Shown: in pieces, positions 1-7,869 of the stretch
Layout: each line of letters starts with the position of its first letter
Position numbering within the stretch: position 1 is the stretch's first letter
Assembly: GCA_964423345.1 (NCBI GenBank)
Contig: CAYREV010000003.1
Location: 62,001 to 126,000, forward strand
From: CAYREV01 sp964423345
GTDB lineage: Bacteria > Bacteroidota > Rhodothermia > Balneolales > Balneolaceae
Reading direction: 5' to 3'
Length of the DNA: 64,000 nucleotides
Translations under genes and position numbers: made by a program
The notes under the pieces: model-generated
Seen by the model: the letters and a program-made list of their open reading frames with translations, nothing else
Told to the model about the DNA's origin: nothing
The model's database searches: none

Positions 1-1250
1 CCGAGCGTCATGAATCCCGCCGGATCGACCTGCAGCTCCGCGGCCGTTCGGGACGTCAGGGCGACCCCGGCGAATCGCAGTTTTTTGTATCGCTGGAAGA
101 CGACCTGATGCAGCTTTTCGGTTCCGACCGTATCGCCAAGGTGATGGACAAGCTCAATTTCGAGGAGGGTGAGGTAATCACCCATCCCTGGATCACCAAA
201 TCGCTGGAACGGGCGCAGTCGAAGGTCGAACAGAATAACTTCAGCATTCGAAAGAAACAGCTGGAATACGATGATGTGCTGAACAATCAGCGTGAAGTGA
301 TCTATAAGCGGCGGAAGCATGCACTCAAAGGAGACGAACTGCGTGGAGATATCTATGACATGCTCACCGACCTGGTCGAACGTATTGTTGAACAGCATTA
401 CGGCAACGGGGAGTTTGAGGAGCTGCGCGATACCATCTTGCGCTTCCTGGCCTTTGATATAGAGTTGGAGCCGGAGGAGATGGTAGAGATGGGAGAGGAT
501 GTCCTGATCGACGAAATTATTGACAAGGCGTACGAATCGTACCGGCAGAAAGAGGAGATGATCTCGAAACCTCTCTATGAGGTCATTAAAAATATTGAGG
601 AGTCGGAGGCCGAGAATAAACCCACAAAGGTGCAGGTGATCTTTACCGACGGCATCCGCCGCATGAGAGTGGTGGTAGACGTGGAAAAAGCCTTGGAAAA
701 TGAAGGGCACGAAGTGGCACGGGCTCTCGAGCGTACGGCTGTGCTTTCAACCATTGACGATAAATGGATGGAGCACCTGCGGGAGCTGGACTCAGTGAAA
801 GAGGGTATCGGGCTGCGGGCATTCGGCCAGAAAGATCCCCTGCTTGAATATAAGCGAGAGGCTTTTGAAATGTTTAAGCAGCTTCTTGATGAAATCAACC
901 AGGAGGCGATATCCCTTATCTGGAAAGCGATACCCGAGATGCAGGCCGAACAGCAGCAGCTGCAGCAGGCCCGGAAGGAAAAGGCCAAAGTGGACATGAA
1001 CAAGGCCAAGACTCAGCATACCGATTCCACCAACATGGGCTTCAGGCAGGGAGAGGGACAGGCTCAGAACGGTGGTGGGCAGCCGCAGAGGAGTGACCAG
1101 AAACCGCAGCCGGTAACGGTCGAGGAGGAACCGGGCCGGAACGACTATGTGAAAATTCAGAACATGAGCAGCGGTGAGGTCATCGATATCAAATGGAAAA
1201 AAGCCAAGCGGATGATCAACAACGAAGGCTGGGTCCTCATTGAAAAATAG
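1..1250 (+). CDS. secA: Preprotein translocase subunit SecA, C-terminal part (5' end outside window)
   Basis: The open frame runs in from the left edge (first full codon at base 3) and encodes about 415 residues of the SecA motor ATPase that drives preproteins through SecYEG. The first residues are the conserved late DEAD-motor block (GRSGRQGDPG followed by SLEDDLM), then the helical scaffold/wing region and a Q-rich linker. The extreme C-terminus is unusual: after a GRND tetrapeptide, where many SecA proteins carry a Cys-rich zinc motif (CxC...C(C/H)), this one has about 35 residues with no cysteine, ending in WVLIEK. An internal ATG at base 108 is not the real start, because the conserved SecA sequence continues upstream of it. 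The gene is convergent with the Mur ligase-like gene, with 14 bp between the two stops. Confidence 0.97.
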   Translation, partial: ERHESRRIDLQLRGRSGRQGDPGESQFFVSLEDDLMQLFGSDRIAKVMDKLNFEEGEVITHPWITKSLERAQSKVEQNNFSIRKKQLEYDDVLNNQREVIYKRRKHALKGDELRGDIYDMLTDLVERIVEQHYGNGEFEELRDTILRFLAFDIELEPEEMVEMGEDVLIDEIIDKAYESYRQKEEMISKPLYEVIKNIEESEAENKPTKVQVIFTDGIRRMRVVVDVEKALENEGHEVARALERTAVLSTIDDKWMEHLRELDSVKEGIGLRAFGQKDPLLEYKREAFEMFKQLLDEINQEAISLIWKAIPEMQAEQQQLQQARKEKAKVDMNKAKTQHTDSTNMGFRQGEGQAQNGGGQPQRSDQKPQPVTVEEEPGRNDYVKIQNMSSGEVIDIKWKKAKRMINNEGWVLIEK

Positions 1251-1264
1251 GTATTCCCCGGCGG

Positions 1265-2941
1265 TTATTCGTCGAAGCTGTCGGGCAGGTCGTTTTCATA
1301 GAGAATCACATCCCCGGCCTGTGCTTTCTCCCTGATAAAATCGTTGGCCTCGAAAAGAGTGTCGACTACATTCACCCGGTCCGTATCAAATCCTGTGGAA
1401 CGGATACCCTCCCTGATGGCCCTGGTCCTTTCGGCTCCCACCAGCAGCACGTAGTCAATATTGGATTTGCCGATCGTTTCTCCGAACTCACGATTTTTTT
1501 GATCTTCCAGCTCTCCCAGCTCAATCATCCCCGGAGTGACGATAAAGCGTGAGCCTGATTCAAACCGGGAAAGGATTTCCACAGCATTTTTAGCCCCGGT
1601 CGGATTGGAGTTGAAAGCATCGTCGATGACGTACAGTTCGCCTTCTTTTCTCAGCTCCAGCCGGTGCTCCACCGGCTGTATGGCGGAGGCTGCCACGGCC
1701 ATGGTTTTCAGGCGAAGGTCGAAAATCCTGCCGACCGCCACGGCAAGAAGCATGTTTTGTACGTTGTGTGCACCCAGCAGGCGGGTCCTGAACGACTCCT
1801 GTTCTTCCTCTCCGGCCGAGACCATAAACCGGCTTCCTTCATGGTTGTAGCTGATGTCGTAGGCGGTGACCGTACCCTGCTTGAGCCCTGTCCGGATATA
1901 GGTGACGTCATCTCTGAGGCGGGCCATGGCAGCAACCCTGGGGTCGTCTGCATTCAATATCACGGTGCCGCCGGGCCGGGTCCTTTTCACGATAGTGGAT
2001 TTGGTACGGGCGATGGCGTCGCGGGAACCGAAAGTCTCCAGATGGGCTATGCCCACATTGGTGACCACCGCGATATCCGGCTGGGCTATATCGCAGAGTT
2101 CGTCGATGTTGCCCTCATAGCGGGCGCCCATCTCCAGGATGAGGACCTGGTGATGAGCCTCCAGGTCGTTGTTGATTACCTTGCAGATGCCCATGGGCGT
2201 ATTATAACTGCCCGGTGTGGAGCAGACGCTGATGCGTTCTTTTAGGAAGTCGCGTATCATGAATTTGGTGCTGGTCTTGCCATAACTGCCCGTTATGGCT
2301 ATGACCTTCAGCTGCGGCATGCGGGCCAGCTTGTTTTTGGCCAGCTTGATAAAATGGTTGTGAATGTAAGTTTCAACGGGTTTGGTCAGTCCCCCGGCGG
2401 CAAAAATCCAGAAGGGGACCAGCGCATTACCGAAAATCCATCCTATGGCCAGGATGTAGATATCGGCCTGGTAAAAATCCGGCGCTTCCAGGTAGATTCC
2501 CGTAAAAGGCAGGTGGGAGGTATAAGCTGCATAGGTAAGCAGCAGCGGGAGTAAAAGCGATAAAAGGGCGAAGGGTACGGCAAGGCGGATAAGGCGAGGC
2601 GTGAACACCAGGGGCTTCTTCTGCTTCTCTCCCCGGTAGTAGGTAAAGGGGCCGAACCAGAAGATGCCAAAGAGTGACAATATGATAATGGCGCTGCTGC
2701 CTGTCAGAGTTTCTGAAAAGAACCAGAGCATGACGGCAATGATGATAAGGTAAAGGGTATGCTCGGGCGTCAGCACCCGCCGGTTCCAGTGGTCAACAAG
2801 CCAGTGCCGGTATTCGTTGAACTTATATCCCTTTTGTTGAAAGATATGCAGGAAAAACTTGCCCCGCAGGACGGTATGGCGGGCCATCGCGAAGACAAAA
2901 GCTATTAGTAAGAAGTCAACGAAAGTAAAGTACCAGCTCAA
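1265..2941 (-). CDS. Membrane-anchored Mur ligase family protein (MurF-like)
   Basis: The 558-residue protein has two parts. Residues 1 to about 205 hold several hydrophobic segments (about 3-20, 62-80, 83-100, 118-140, 160-182) and replace the usual soluble MurF N-terminal substrate domain. Residues about 211-558 are a Mur ligase core: P-loop GSYGKTST at 218-225, a GxxAHLExFG motif, an NADDP nucleotide-binding motif, an ExRLE motif and a C-terminal DDAFNSNP motif typical of MurF. By family, Mur ligases form an ATP-dependent amide bond to a cell-wall precursor through an acyl phosphate. The membrane domain suggests this one works at the membrane, but the substrate is unknown. The start is TTG: an in-frame TGA lies 10 codons upstream with no ATG or GTG between. 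The next in-frame Met (residue 19) would cut the first hydrophobic segment. Confidence 0.85.
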   Translation of the reverse strand: MSWYFTFVDFLLIAFVFAMARHTVLRGKFFLHIFQQKGYKFNEYRHWLVDHWNRRVLTPEHTLYLIIIAVMLWFFSETLTGSSAIIILSLFGIFWFGPFTYYRGEKQKKPLVFTPRLIRLAVPFALLSLLLPLLLTYAAYTSHLPFTGIYLEAPDFYQADIYILAIGWIFGNALVPFWIFAAGGLTKPVETYIHNHFIKLAKNKLARMPQLKVIAITGSYGKTSTKFMIRDFLKERISVCSTPGSYNTPMGICKVINNDLEAHHQVLILEMGARYEGNIDELCDIAQPDIAVVTNVGIAHLETFGSRDAIARTKSTIVKRTRPGGTVILNADDPRVAAMARLRDDVTYIRTGLKQGTVTAYDISYNHEGSRFMVSAGEEEQESFRTRLLGAHNVQNMLLAVAVGRIFDLRLKTMAVAASAIQPVEHRLELRKEGELYVIDDAFNSNPTGAKNAVEILSRFESGSRFIVTPGMIELGELEDQKNREFGETIGKSNIDYVLLVGAERTRAIREGIRSTGFDTDRVNVVDTLFEANDFIREKAQAGDVILYENDLPDSFDE

Positions 2942-3066
2942 TCCGATGGAAATATGTTGGGTGAATGTTCAGTTTGTTACAAGGTCGCTAAAGTAAAGAA
3001 GTTCCGTTATATTAACGCCTGATTTTTTAGCAATTACAACCTTTCATCAAAAGCTGTTCAAAATAT

Positions 3067-4074
3067 ATGAAATTAATTATCCCTATGGCAGGCCGCGGGA
3101 CGCGGGTTCGCCCACATTCGCACACTACACCGAAGCCGCTGCTGCCGGTGGCGGGTACCATGATCGTAGAGCGTATTGTGGATACCTTTGCCCGCACGCT
3201 GGACCGCACCATTGAGGAGATAGTTTTCATACTGGGGCCTGATTTTGGTAAGGAGATCAAGGAGGCCCTCTCCGCCATGTGTGAGCGCCATGATGCGGCT
3301 GCCACCTTTCGCGTGCAGGAAGTTGCCGAAGGGACGGCCCATGCGGTCTACTGTGCGGAGGAGGACCTGGAGGGGGAGTGTATCATCGTCTTTGCCGACA
3401 CCATCTTCGACATGGAGGGGACCGTATCGGTGGAAGATGCCGACAGTGTGGTCTGGCTGAAAGAGGTGGAGGACCCGTCCCGCTTCGGCGTAGCCGTGGA
3501 AGAGGAGGGGCAGATAACCGATTTTGTTGAAAAACCCAGCGAACCGATCTCCAACCTGGCTATTATCGGAGTGTACTATTTCAGGGAGGGAGCACAGCTG
3601 AAACGGGAGATTGAATACCTGCTTGAAAACGATATCCGGGGACACGGAAGGGAGTTTCAGCTTACCGACGCACTCGACCGGCTGCTGAAAGACGGGAAGG
3701 TGTTCAAAAAGGCAACGGTCGATGAGTGGCTGGACTGCGGCACCCTTCCGGCCTGGCTGGATACTACCGGGGTGATTGTAGAGAAGGAAGCCGGTGAGAT
3801 TGACGAGAGCCGTTTCAGGGAAACCGAGATCATACAGCCCGTCTACATAGGAAAAGATGTGGAGCTGGAGAACTGTATAATCGGCCCTTATGCCAGTATT
3901 GAATCCGGCTCAAGCCTGTCGGGATGCACCGTCAAAAACAGCCTGGTTCAAAAAAACGCCCGGCTGGAAAATTGTAATATCGACCGGTCCACCATAGGGC
4001 AGCATGCCGAATTGAGGGATGTAACCCAGCAGGTGCACCTGGGCGACCATTCCAGGATAGGGGTTGAAGTGTAG
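3067..4074 (+). CDS. Sugar-phosphate nucleotidyltransferase (GlmU/RmlA-like, with C-terminal beta-helix)
   Basis: 335 residues. The N-terminus has the nucleotidyltransferase signature GRGTRVRP followed by PKPLLPV (residues about 9-28), then an FADTIFD metal-binding loop and an FVEKP motif, all typical of enzymes that make NDP-sugars from a sugar 1-phosphate and an NTP. From about residue 240 the sequence turns into hexapeptide-like repeats ((I/L)ENCxIG...) of a left-handed beta-helix. The actual sugar cannot be read from sequence: glucose-1-phosphate thymidylyl/uridylyl and mannose-1-phosphate guanylyl activities are all possible. It is transcribed divergently from the MurF-like gene across a 125-bp AT-rich gap, so a role in envelope precursor supply is possible but only inferred. 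Confidence 0.88.
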   Translation: MKLIIPMAGRGTRVRPHSHTTPKPLLPVAGTMIVERIVDTFARTLDRTIEEIVFILGPDFGKEIKEALSAMCERHDAAATFRVQEVAEGTAHAVYCAEEDLEGECIIVFADTIFDMEGTVSVEDADSVVWLKEVEDPSRFGVAVEEEGQITDFVEKPSEPISNLAIIGVYYFREGAQLKREIEYLLENDIRGHGREFQLTDALDRLLKDGKVFKKATVDEWLDCGTLPAWLDTTGVIVEKEAGEIDESRFRETEIIQPVYIGKDVELENCIIGPYASIESGSSLSGCTVKNSLVQKNARLENCNIDRSTIGQHAELRDVTQQVHLGDHSRIGVEV

Positions 4075-4078
4075 GGCA

Positions 4079-4110
4079 ATGTTGAATTATGGATGTTGAA
4101 TGCTGAATCA
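4079..4110. repeat. Degenerate short intergenic repeat (ATGTTGAAT type)
   Basis: The 59-bp gap between two convergent genes contains ATGTTGAAT twice (4079-4087 and 4093-4101), followed by a decayed third copy GCTGAATC. It is short and imperfect. It is listed because similar simple repeats sit in other gaps of this window (6661, 7661, 10328). Confidence 0.35.
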
Positions 4111-4133
4111 GGGGAGCCTGGACAGGTTACTAC

Positions 4134-5066
4134 TCATATATAGTCTTCCAACGGCCGGCTCTGGTCGGCATCCCGCAGGGTTTTGTGGGCTTCTTCATGA
4201 ACGCCTTCGGGTTCAAGGTGAATGGTAACGATGACGTCGCCCTTGACGGCGTCTATAAGCCGGCGTTCCAGCCGGGTTGCGTCTTCATGGGCCTGTTCGA
4301 GGTCTACATCCTGCTGGAAGGTGGCATGAAGCTCTATCCAGGTGGTCTTGCCCGCCGTACGGTGGCGCAGGTTGTGGAAGTCGGTCATGGATCCGGGAAG
4401 GGGATCGTCGAGAACCCGGTGGATGGCCCGGTCAGCTTTCGGATTTTTACTGTCCATCATGCCGTCGACCGAATATTTCAGGAGCTTGAATCCCTGGTAC
4501 ATGATATAGAGGGCCAGTGCAAAGCCGACCAGTGAGTCGAGGAGCGTCCACCCCGTGAACCGGATGATAACCAGGGTCGCAACGACGCCGACGCTGGTCC
4601 AGACATCGGTAAGGGTGTGTTTGCCATGGCTGACCACCATCATGTTCTCTTCCCTTCTTCCCACCCGGAGCAGGTAGGTGCCCAGGAAGAAGTTGATAGC
4701 CCCCGCCAGGCCCATCAGCAGGATGCCCGAATCGATATTTTGAAGGGTGTGTCCGTAAAGATAATGGTTGGCAGATTCATAAATGATGGCCAGGCCCGCC
4801 AGCAGGATGACGGCCCCTTCAATACCGACGGACAAAAACTCCACTCTTTCATGGCCATACAGGTGCTTGTCGTCGGGAGGCTTGTTGCTAAGCAGGAAGC
4901 CGTAATAGACAAAGGCTACGGCGAGTATATGGATGACCGACTCAAGCGCATCGGAAAGGGCGGTGGTCGATTCGGTCAGGTAGAACCCCGTTCCCTTTGC
5001 CAGCAGTGACAGAAAAGATACCAGCAAGCTTATCTGTAAGGCCGATTTGGAAGGTGAACGTTTCAA
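4134..5066 (-). CDS. Cation diffusion facilitator family transporter
   Basis: 310 residues with about six membrane segments and a cytoplasmic C-terminal domain, the normal CDF size. CDF proteins export divalent cations such as Zn2+, Fe2+, Co2+ or Mn2+ in exchange for protons. Family landmarks are an SDALES motif in TM2 (around residue 38), a HxYGHERVEF loop after TM2, and HTLTD (H150-x3-D154) in TM5; the TM2 and TM5 residues form the usual metal site. The metal cannot be assigned. The start is TTG: an in-frame TAA lies only five codons upstream (TAA-ATC-ACT-TAC-GCT-TTG), so nothing longer is possible and no ATG lies near the N-terminus. Divergent from the CCA-adding enzyme gene across 156 bp. 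Confidence 0.9.
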   Translation of the reverse strand: MKRSPSKSALQISLLVSFLSLLAKGTGFYLTESTTALSDALESVIHILAVAFVYYGFLLSNKPPDDKHLYGHERVEFLSVGIEGAVILLAGLAIIYESANHYLYGHTLQNIDSGILLMGLAGAINFFLGTYLLRVGRREENMMVVSHGKHTLTDVWTSVGVVATLVIIRFTGWTLLDSLVGFALALYIMYQGFKLLKYSVDGMMDSKNPKADRAIHRVLDDPLPGSMTDFHNLRHRTAGKTTWIELHATFQQDVDLEQAHEDATRLERRLIDAVKGDVIVTIHLEPEGVHEEAHKTLRDADQSRPLEDYI

Positions 5067-5222
5067 AGCGTAAGTGATTTAAAAGTTGGGAACTCAAAGA
5101 TTCAACAAACAATACCTGAAAGCAAGCGTATTTGTTCTTATTTTAACGCTCATTTTAAACAGCCGCGGAAACAGGAAACTGCAAAAGGGTATATTTTTTA
5201 ACTTTTGCGCTTTCATGTTTAA

Positions 5223-6656
5223 GTGGCCCAAAAAGATTTTAACGTGCAGGAAATCCATCCCAAACATAAGAAAGTATTTGAAGCCATTTCCGAAGCCGGC
5301 GAAGCCGTCGGACAGGATGTGTACGTCGTGGGTGGATATGTCCGCGACTATTACCTGGATCGCCTTGAGGAGAGCGGAGATACCGATATAGACTTTGTGA
5401 CGGTCGGTGAAGGTATAAAACTGGCCCGGAAAGTTGCGGAGAACCTGGATGCCGATAATGTTTCGGTTTACAAGCAGTTCGGTACGGCCCAGGTATCCTA
5501 CGGCGAGCTCGACCTGGAATTCGTAGGAGCGCGCAAGGAGAGCTACCAGCGCGATTCCCGCAAGCCCATTGTAGAGGACGGATCCCTGGAAGACGATCAG
5601 CTGCGGCGCGATTTTACGATTAATGCTCTTTCATGGTCGCTGAACAAGGACGATTTCGGAAAGCTGATAGATCCTTTTGAGGGGATACAGGATCTGAAGA
5701 AACGGTTGGTTCGAACCCCGGTGGATCCCATGCAGACCTTTGAGGATGATCCGTTGCGGATGATGCGTGCGGTACGTTTTGCCACACAGCTGCAATTTGA
5801 GATAGAGGAGAAAACCTTCAGGGGGATTGAGGAGATGGCACCCCGACTGGAGATTATTTCCAAGGAACGCATCATAGAGGAACTCAATAAAATTGTTATG
5901 GCGCCAAAGCCTTCCATCGGTTTTGCCCTGTTGTTCCGTTCGGGATTGCTGCACCAGTTTTTTCCCGAGATGGTAGACCTCCACGGCGTGGAGGAGGTAC
6001 GGGGCATTCGCCACAAGGATAATTTCTGGCATACCCTGAAGGTGCTGGATAATGTTGCCGAAGTAAGCGACAGCCTCTGGCTGCGATGGGCCGCCATCAT
6101 GCATGATATTGCCAAGCCGGCCACACAGAAGTTCATTCCGGGTACCGGCTGGACCTTTCACGGCCATGATGCCATCGGGGCCAACTGGGTGGAAGGGATC
6201 TTCCGACGCCTGGGGCTTCCCCTGGATGAGCGCATGCGGTATGTGCGAAAGCTGGTACGCCTTCACCTCAGGCCCATAGCCCTGGTATCCGACGAGGTTA
6301 CCGACAGTGCCATACGCCGGCTGATATATGATGCGGGCGATGATATTGACGACCTGATGACCCTGTGCCGGGCCGATATCACCAGTAAGAACAACCGCAA
6401 GGTCAAACAGTACAATCGTAATTTTGACCATGTAGAGGAGAAAATAGAAGAGGTTGAGGAGAAAGACCGCATAAGGCAGTGGACGAATCCGGTGGACGGA
6501 AATGAAATTATGGAAGCCCTGGATATTGAACCCGGGCCCGTTATCGGTGAAATAAAGGATGCCATCAAGGAGGCCGTACTGGACGGGGAGATACCCAATG
6601 AGCACGATGCGGCTTACGAGTACATGATGAAAATAAAGGATAAATATATCAGTTAA
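5223..6656 (+). CDS. CCA tRNA nucleotidyltransferase (poly(A) polymerase family) with HD domain
   Basis: 477 residues. The N-terminal polymerase-beta-like head has GGYVRD (residues about 37-42) and DTDIDF, the metal-binding acidic pair, followed by the RRDFTINAL motif of class II tRNA nucleotidyltransferases and a DPLRMMRAVRFA block. The C-terminal half has an HD phosphohydrolase motif (AAIMHDIAKP). The enzyme adds or repairs the 3' CCA of tRNAs; a family member limited to A-addition cannot be excluded. The start is GTG at 5223: the codon directly before it is TAA, and the ATG at 5215 is out of frame. Confidence 0.92.
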   Translation: MAQKDFNVQEIHPKHKKVFEAISEAGEAVGQDVYVVGGYVRDYYLDRLEESGDTDIDFVTVGEGIKLARKVAENLDADNVSVYKQFGTAQVSYGELDLEFVGARKESYQRDSRKPIVEDGSLEDDQLRRDFTINALSWSLNKDDFGKLIDPFEGIQDLKKRLVRTPVDPMQTFEDDPLRMMRAVRFATQLQFEIEEKTFRGIEEMAPRLEIISKERIIEELNKIVMAPKPSIGFALLFRSGLLHQFFPEMVDLHGVEEVRGIRHKDNFWHTLKVLDNVAEVSDSLWLRWAAIMHDIAKPATQKFIPGTGWTFHGHDAIGANWVEGIFRRLGLPLDERMRYVRKLVRLHLRPIALVSDEVTDSAIRRLIYDAGDDIDDLMTLCRADITSKNNRKVKQYNRNFDHVEEKIEEVEEKDRIRQWTNPVDGNEIMEALDIEPGPVIGEIKDAIKEAVLDGEIPNEHDAAYEYMMKIKDKYIS

Positions 6657-6660
6657 TGGT

Positions 6661-6701
6661 TTATCGGTTATGGGCTGTCAGGTGAATCCAATAACCGATA
6701 A
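6661..6701. repeat. 11-bp perfect inverted repeat between CCA-transferase gene and ispE
   Basis: TTATCGGTTAT (6661-6671) and ATAACCGATAA (6691-6701) are exact inverse complements with a 19-nt spacer, starting 4 bases after the CCA-transferase stop. No T-run follows, so it is not a classical terminator. GATAAC-like words continue to 6708. It may be an RNA hairpin or a remnant of the GATAAC/GATAGC simple repeats also seen at 7661-7838. Confidence 0.6.
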
Positions 6702-6719
6702 CAGATAACAACCAACCCC

Positions 6720-7595
6720 ATGAACACCGATCTCTGGATAGCCGACTCCTACGCCAAGATTAATCTCGGCCTGAATGTCCTTGAACAGCTGTCAACGGGA
6801 TACCATCGCATAGAGACGGGATTCTGTTTTCTGGAATGGAAAGACCGTTTTGAAGTCAGGCAGTCGCCCGAAACAAAAATCGAGATGAGCGACGACTCCA
6901 TTCCAACGGACGAACGCAATCTCATAATGAAAGCCGTACAGGTATTGGATCGTTACGTGGGGCTGAAGCACCATTATCAGTTCCGGGTGGAGAAGCGCAT
7001 ACCCGCCGGTGCGGGCCTGGGGGGAGGAAGCAGCAACGCCGCCCTGACGCTGCGGATGCTTAACAAGATTGAGGGCCTTGGGCTGAGCGAGGGCGAACTT
7101 GTTGATCTTGGCCGTGACCTCGGTGCTGATATTCCTTTCTTTATCAGGGGGAAAACCGGTATCGCCGGTGGCATAGGCCACGACATAGAGGAACACGATA
7201 TTCAGCCCGGCCTGTGGATTGTCACCTGTTTCCCGGAAGAGGAGAGCAGCACGGCGGAGGCCTACAGCTACTGCCGGCCGGATCCCAGGCCGGAGTTCCG
7301 CGTAGGCGAGGTGCTTCTGGAAGAAGAGCCGGAGGAGTGGCGTTTCATGCTGGTAAATGACCTGGAGCAGGCGGTATTCCCCCGTATCAACGTAGCGGGC
7401 AACCTGAAAGACCAGATGTATGAGTTTGGAGCTGTCTATGCTTCCATGACGGGTAGCGGATCGGCAGTATATGGGCTGTTTGAGCAGGATTTTGTAGCGA
7501 TCAACGCCCATGAAGGATTGCTTGAGCTGGGGCTGCCCACCAATATTACCCGGCCCGGTTTTACACCCGACCATGGTATCTACCGAAAGGGATGA
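6720..7595 (+). CDS. ispE: 4-diphosphocytidyl-2-C-methyl-D-erythritol kinase
   Basis: 291 residues, the expected IspE size. It phosphorylates CDP-methylerythritol at the 2-hydroxyl with ATP, the fourth step of the MEP isoprenoid pathway, in the cytosol. A catalytic-type Lys lies in SYAKINLGL (K13), the GHMP kinase glycine-rich ATP loop PAGAGLGGGSSNAA is at 95-108, the catalytic Asp lies in LGADIPFF, and the C-terminal MTGSGSAVYG motif is present. The ATG at 6720 follows the inverted repeat by 18 bp and gives the normal family N-terminus. Probably co-oriented with the upstream CCA-transferase gene. Confidence 0.96.
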   Translation: MNTDLWIADSYAKINLGLNVLEQLSTGYHRIETGFCFLEWKDRFEVRQSPETKIEMSDDSIPTDERNLIMKAVQVLDRYVGLKHHYQFRVEKRIPAGAGLGGGSSNAALTLRMLNKIEGLGLSEGELVDLGRDLGADIPFFIRGKTGIAGGIGHDIEEHDIQPGLWIVTCFPEEESSTAEAYSYCRPDPRPEFRVGEVLLEEEPEEWRFMLVNDLEQAVFPRINVAGNLKDQMYEFGAVYASMTGSGSAVYGLFEQDFVAINAHEGLLELGLPTNITRPGFTPDHGIYRKG

Positions 7596-7660
7596 ACGGG
7601 CCGCCGGTAATAAATAATTAGGAATCGTATATATTTCTTAATTTTTTATTCCTCTTTTAA

Positions 7661-7838
7661 TGAACTGATAGCAGTAACAATGAGCTGATAGCNNNNNNNN
7701 NNNNNNNNNNNNNNNNNNNNNNNNNNNNNNNNNNNNNNNNNNNNNNNNNNNNNNNNNNNNNNNNNNNNNNNNNNNNNNNNNNNNNNNNNNNNGCAGTAAC
7801 AATGAGCTGATAGCGGTAACAATGAGCTGTCAGCAGTA
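7661..7838. repeat. 20-bp tandem repeat array interrupted by a sequencing gap
   Basis: The unit TGAGCTGATAGCAGTAACAA is repeated head to tail: 7661-7680 (one mismatch), 7681-7692 (cut by Ns), 7793-7802 (end of a unit), 7803-7822 (one mismatch) and 7823-7838 (partial, diverged). There is no unique spacer between units, so it is a minisatellite and not a CRISPR. The true copy number is hidden by the 100 Ns. It fills most of the 274-bp gap between ispE and glgP. Confidence 0.9.
7693..7792. other. Assembly gap (100 N)
   Basis: Exactly 100 ambiguous bases, the conventional placeholder for a scaffold gap of unknown size. Both flanks are the same 20-bp repeat, so the assembly very likely broke on this array. 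The gap may not really be 100 bp. Confidence 0.98.
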
Positions 7839-7869
7839 GAGAAAATTTTAAACAGTATTATACCCAGGA

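Noticed and set aside
5631..6605. Antisense open frame of about 324 codons inside the CCA-transferase gene
   Set aside because: Shadow of a conserved gene in a GC-rich codon pattern; no motif.
7661..7838. Possible CRISPR array
   Set aside because: The 20-bp units are directly adjacent with no unique spacers and no cas genes are near.
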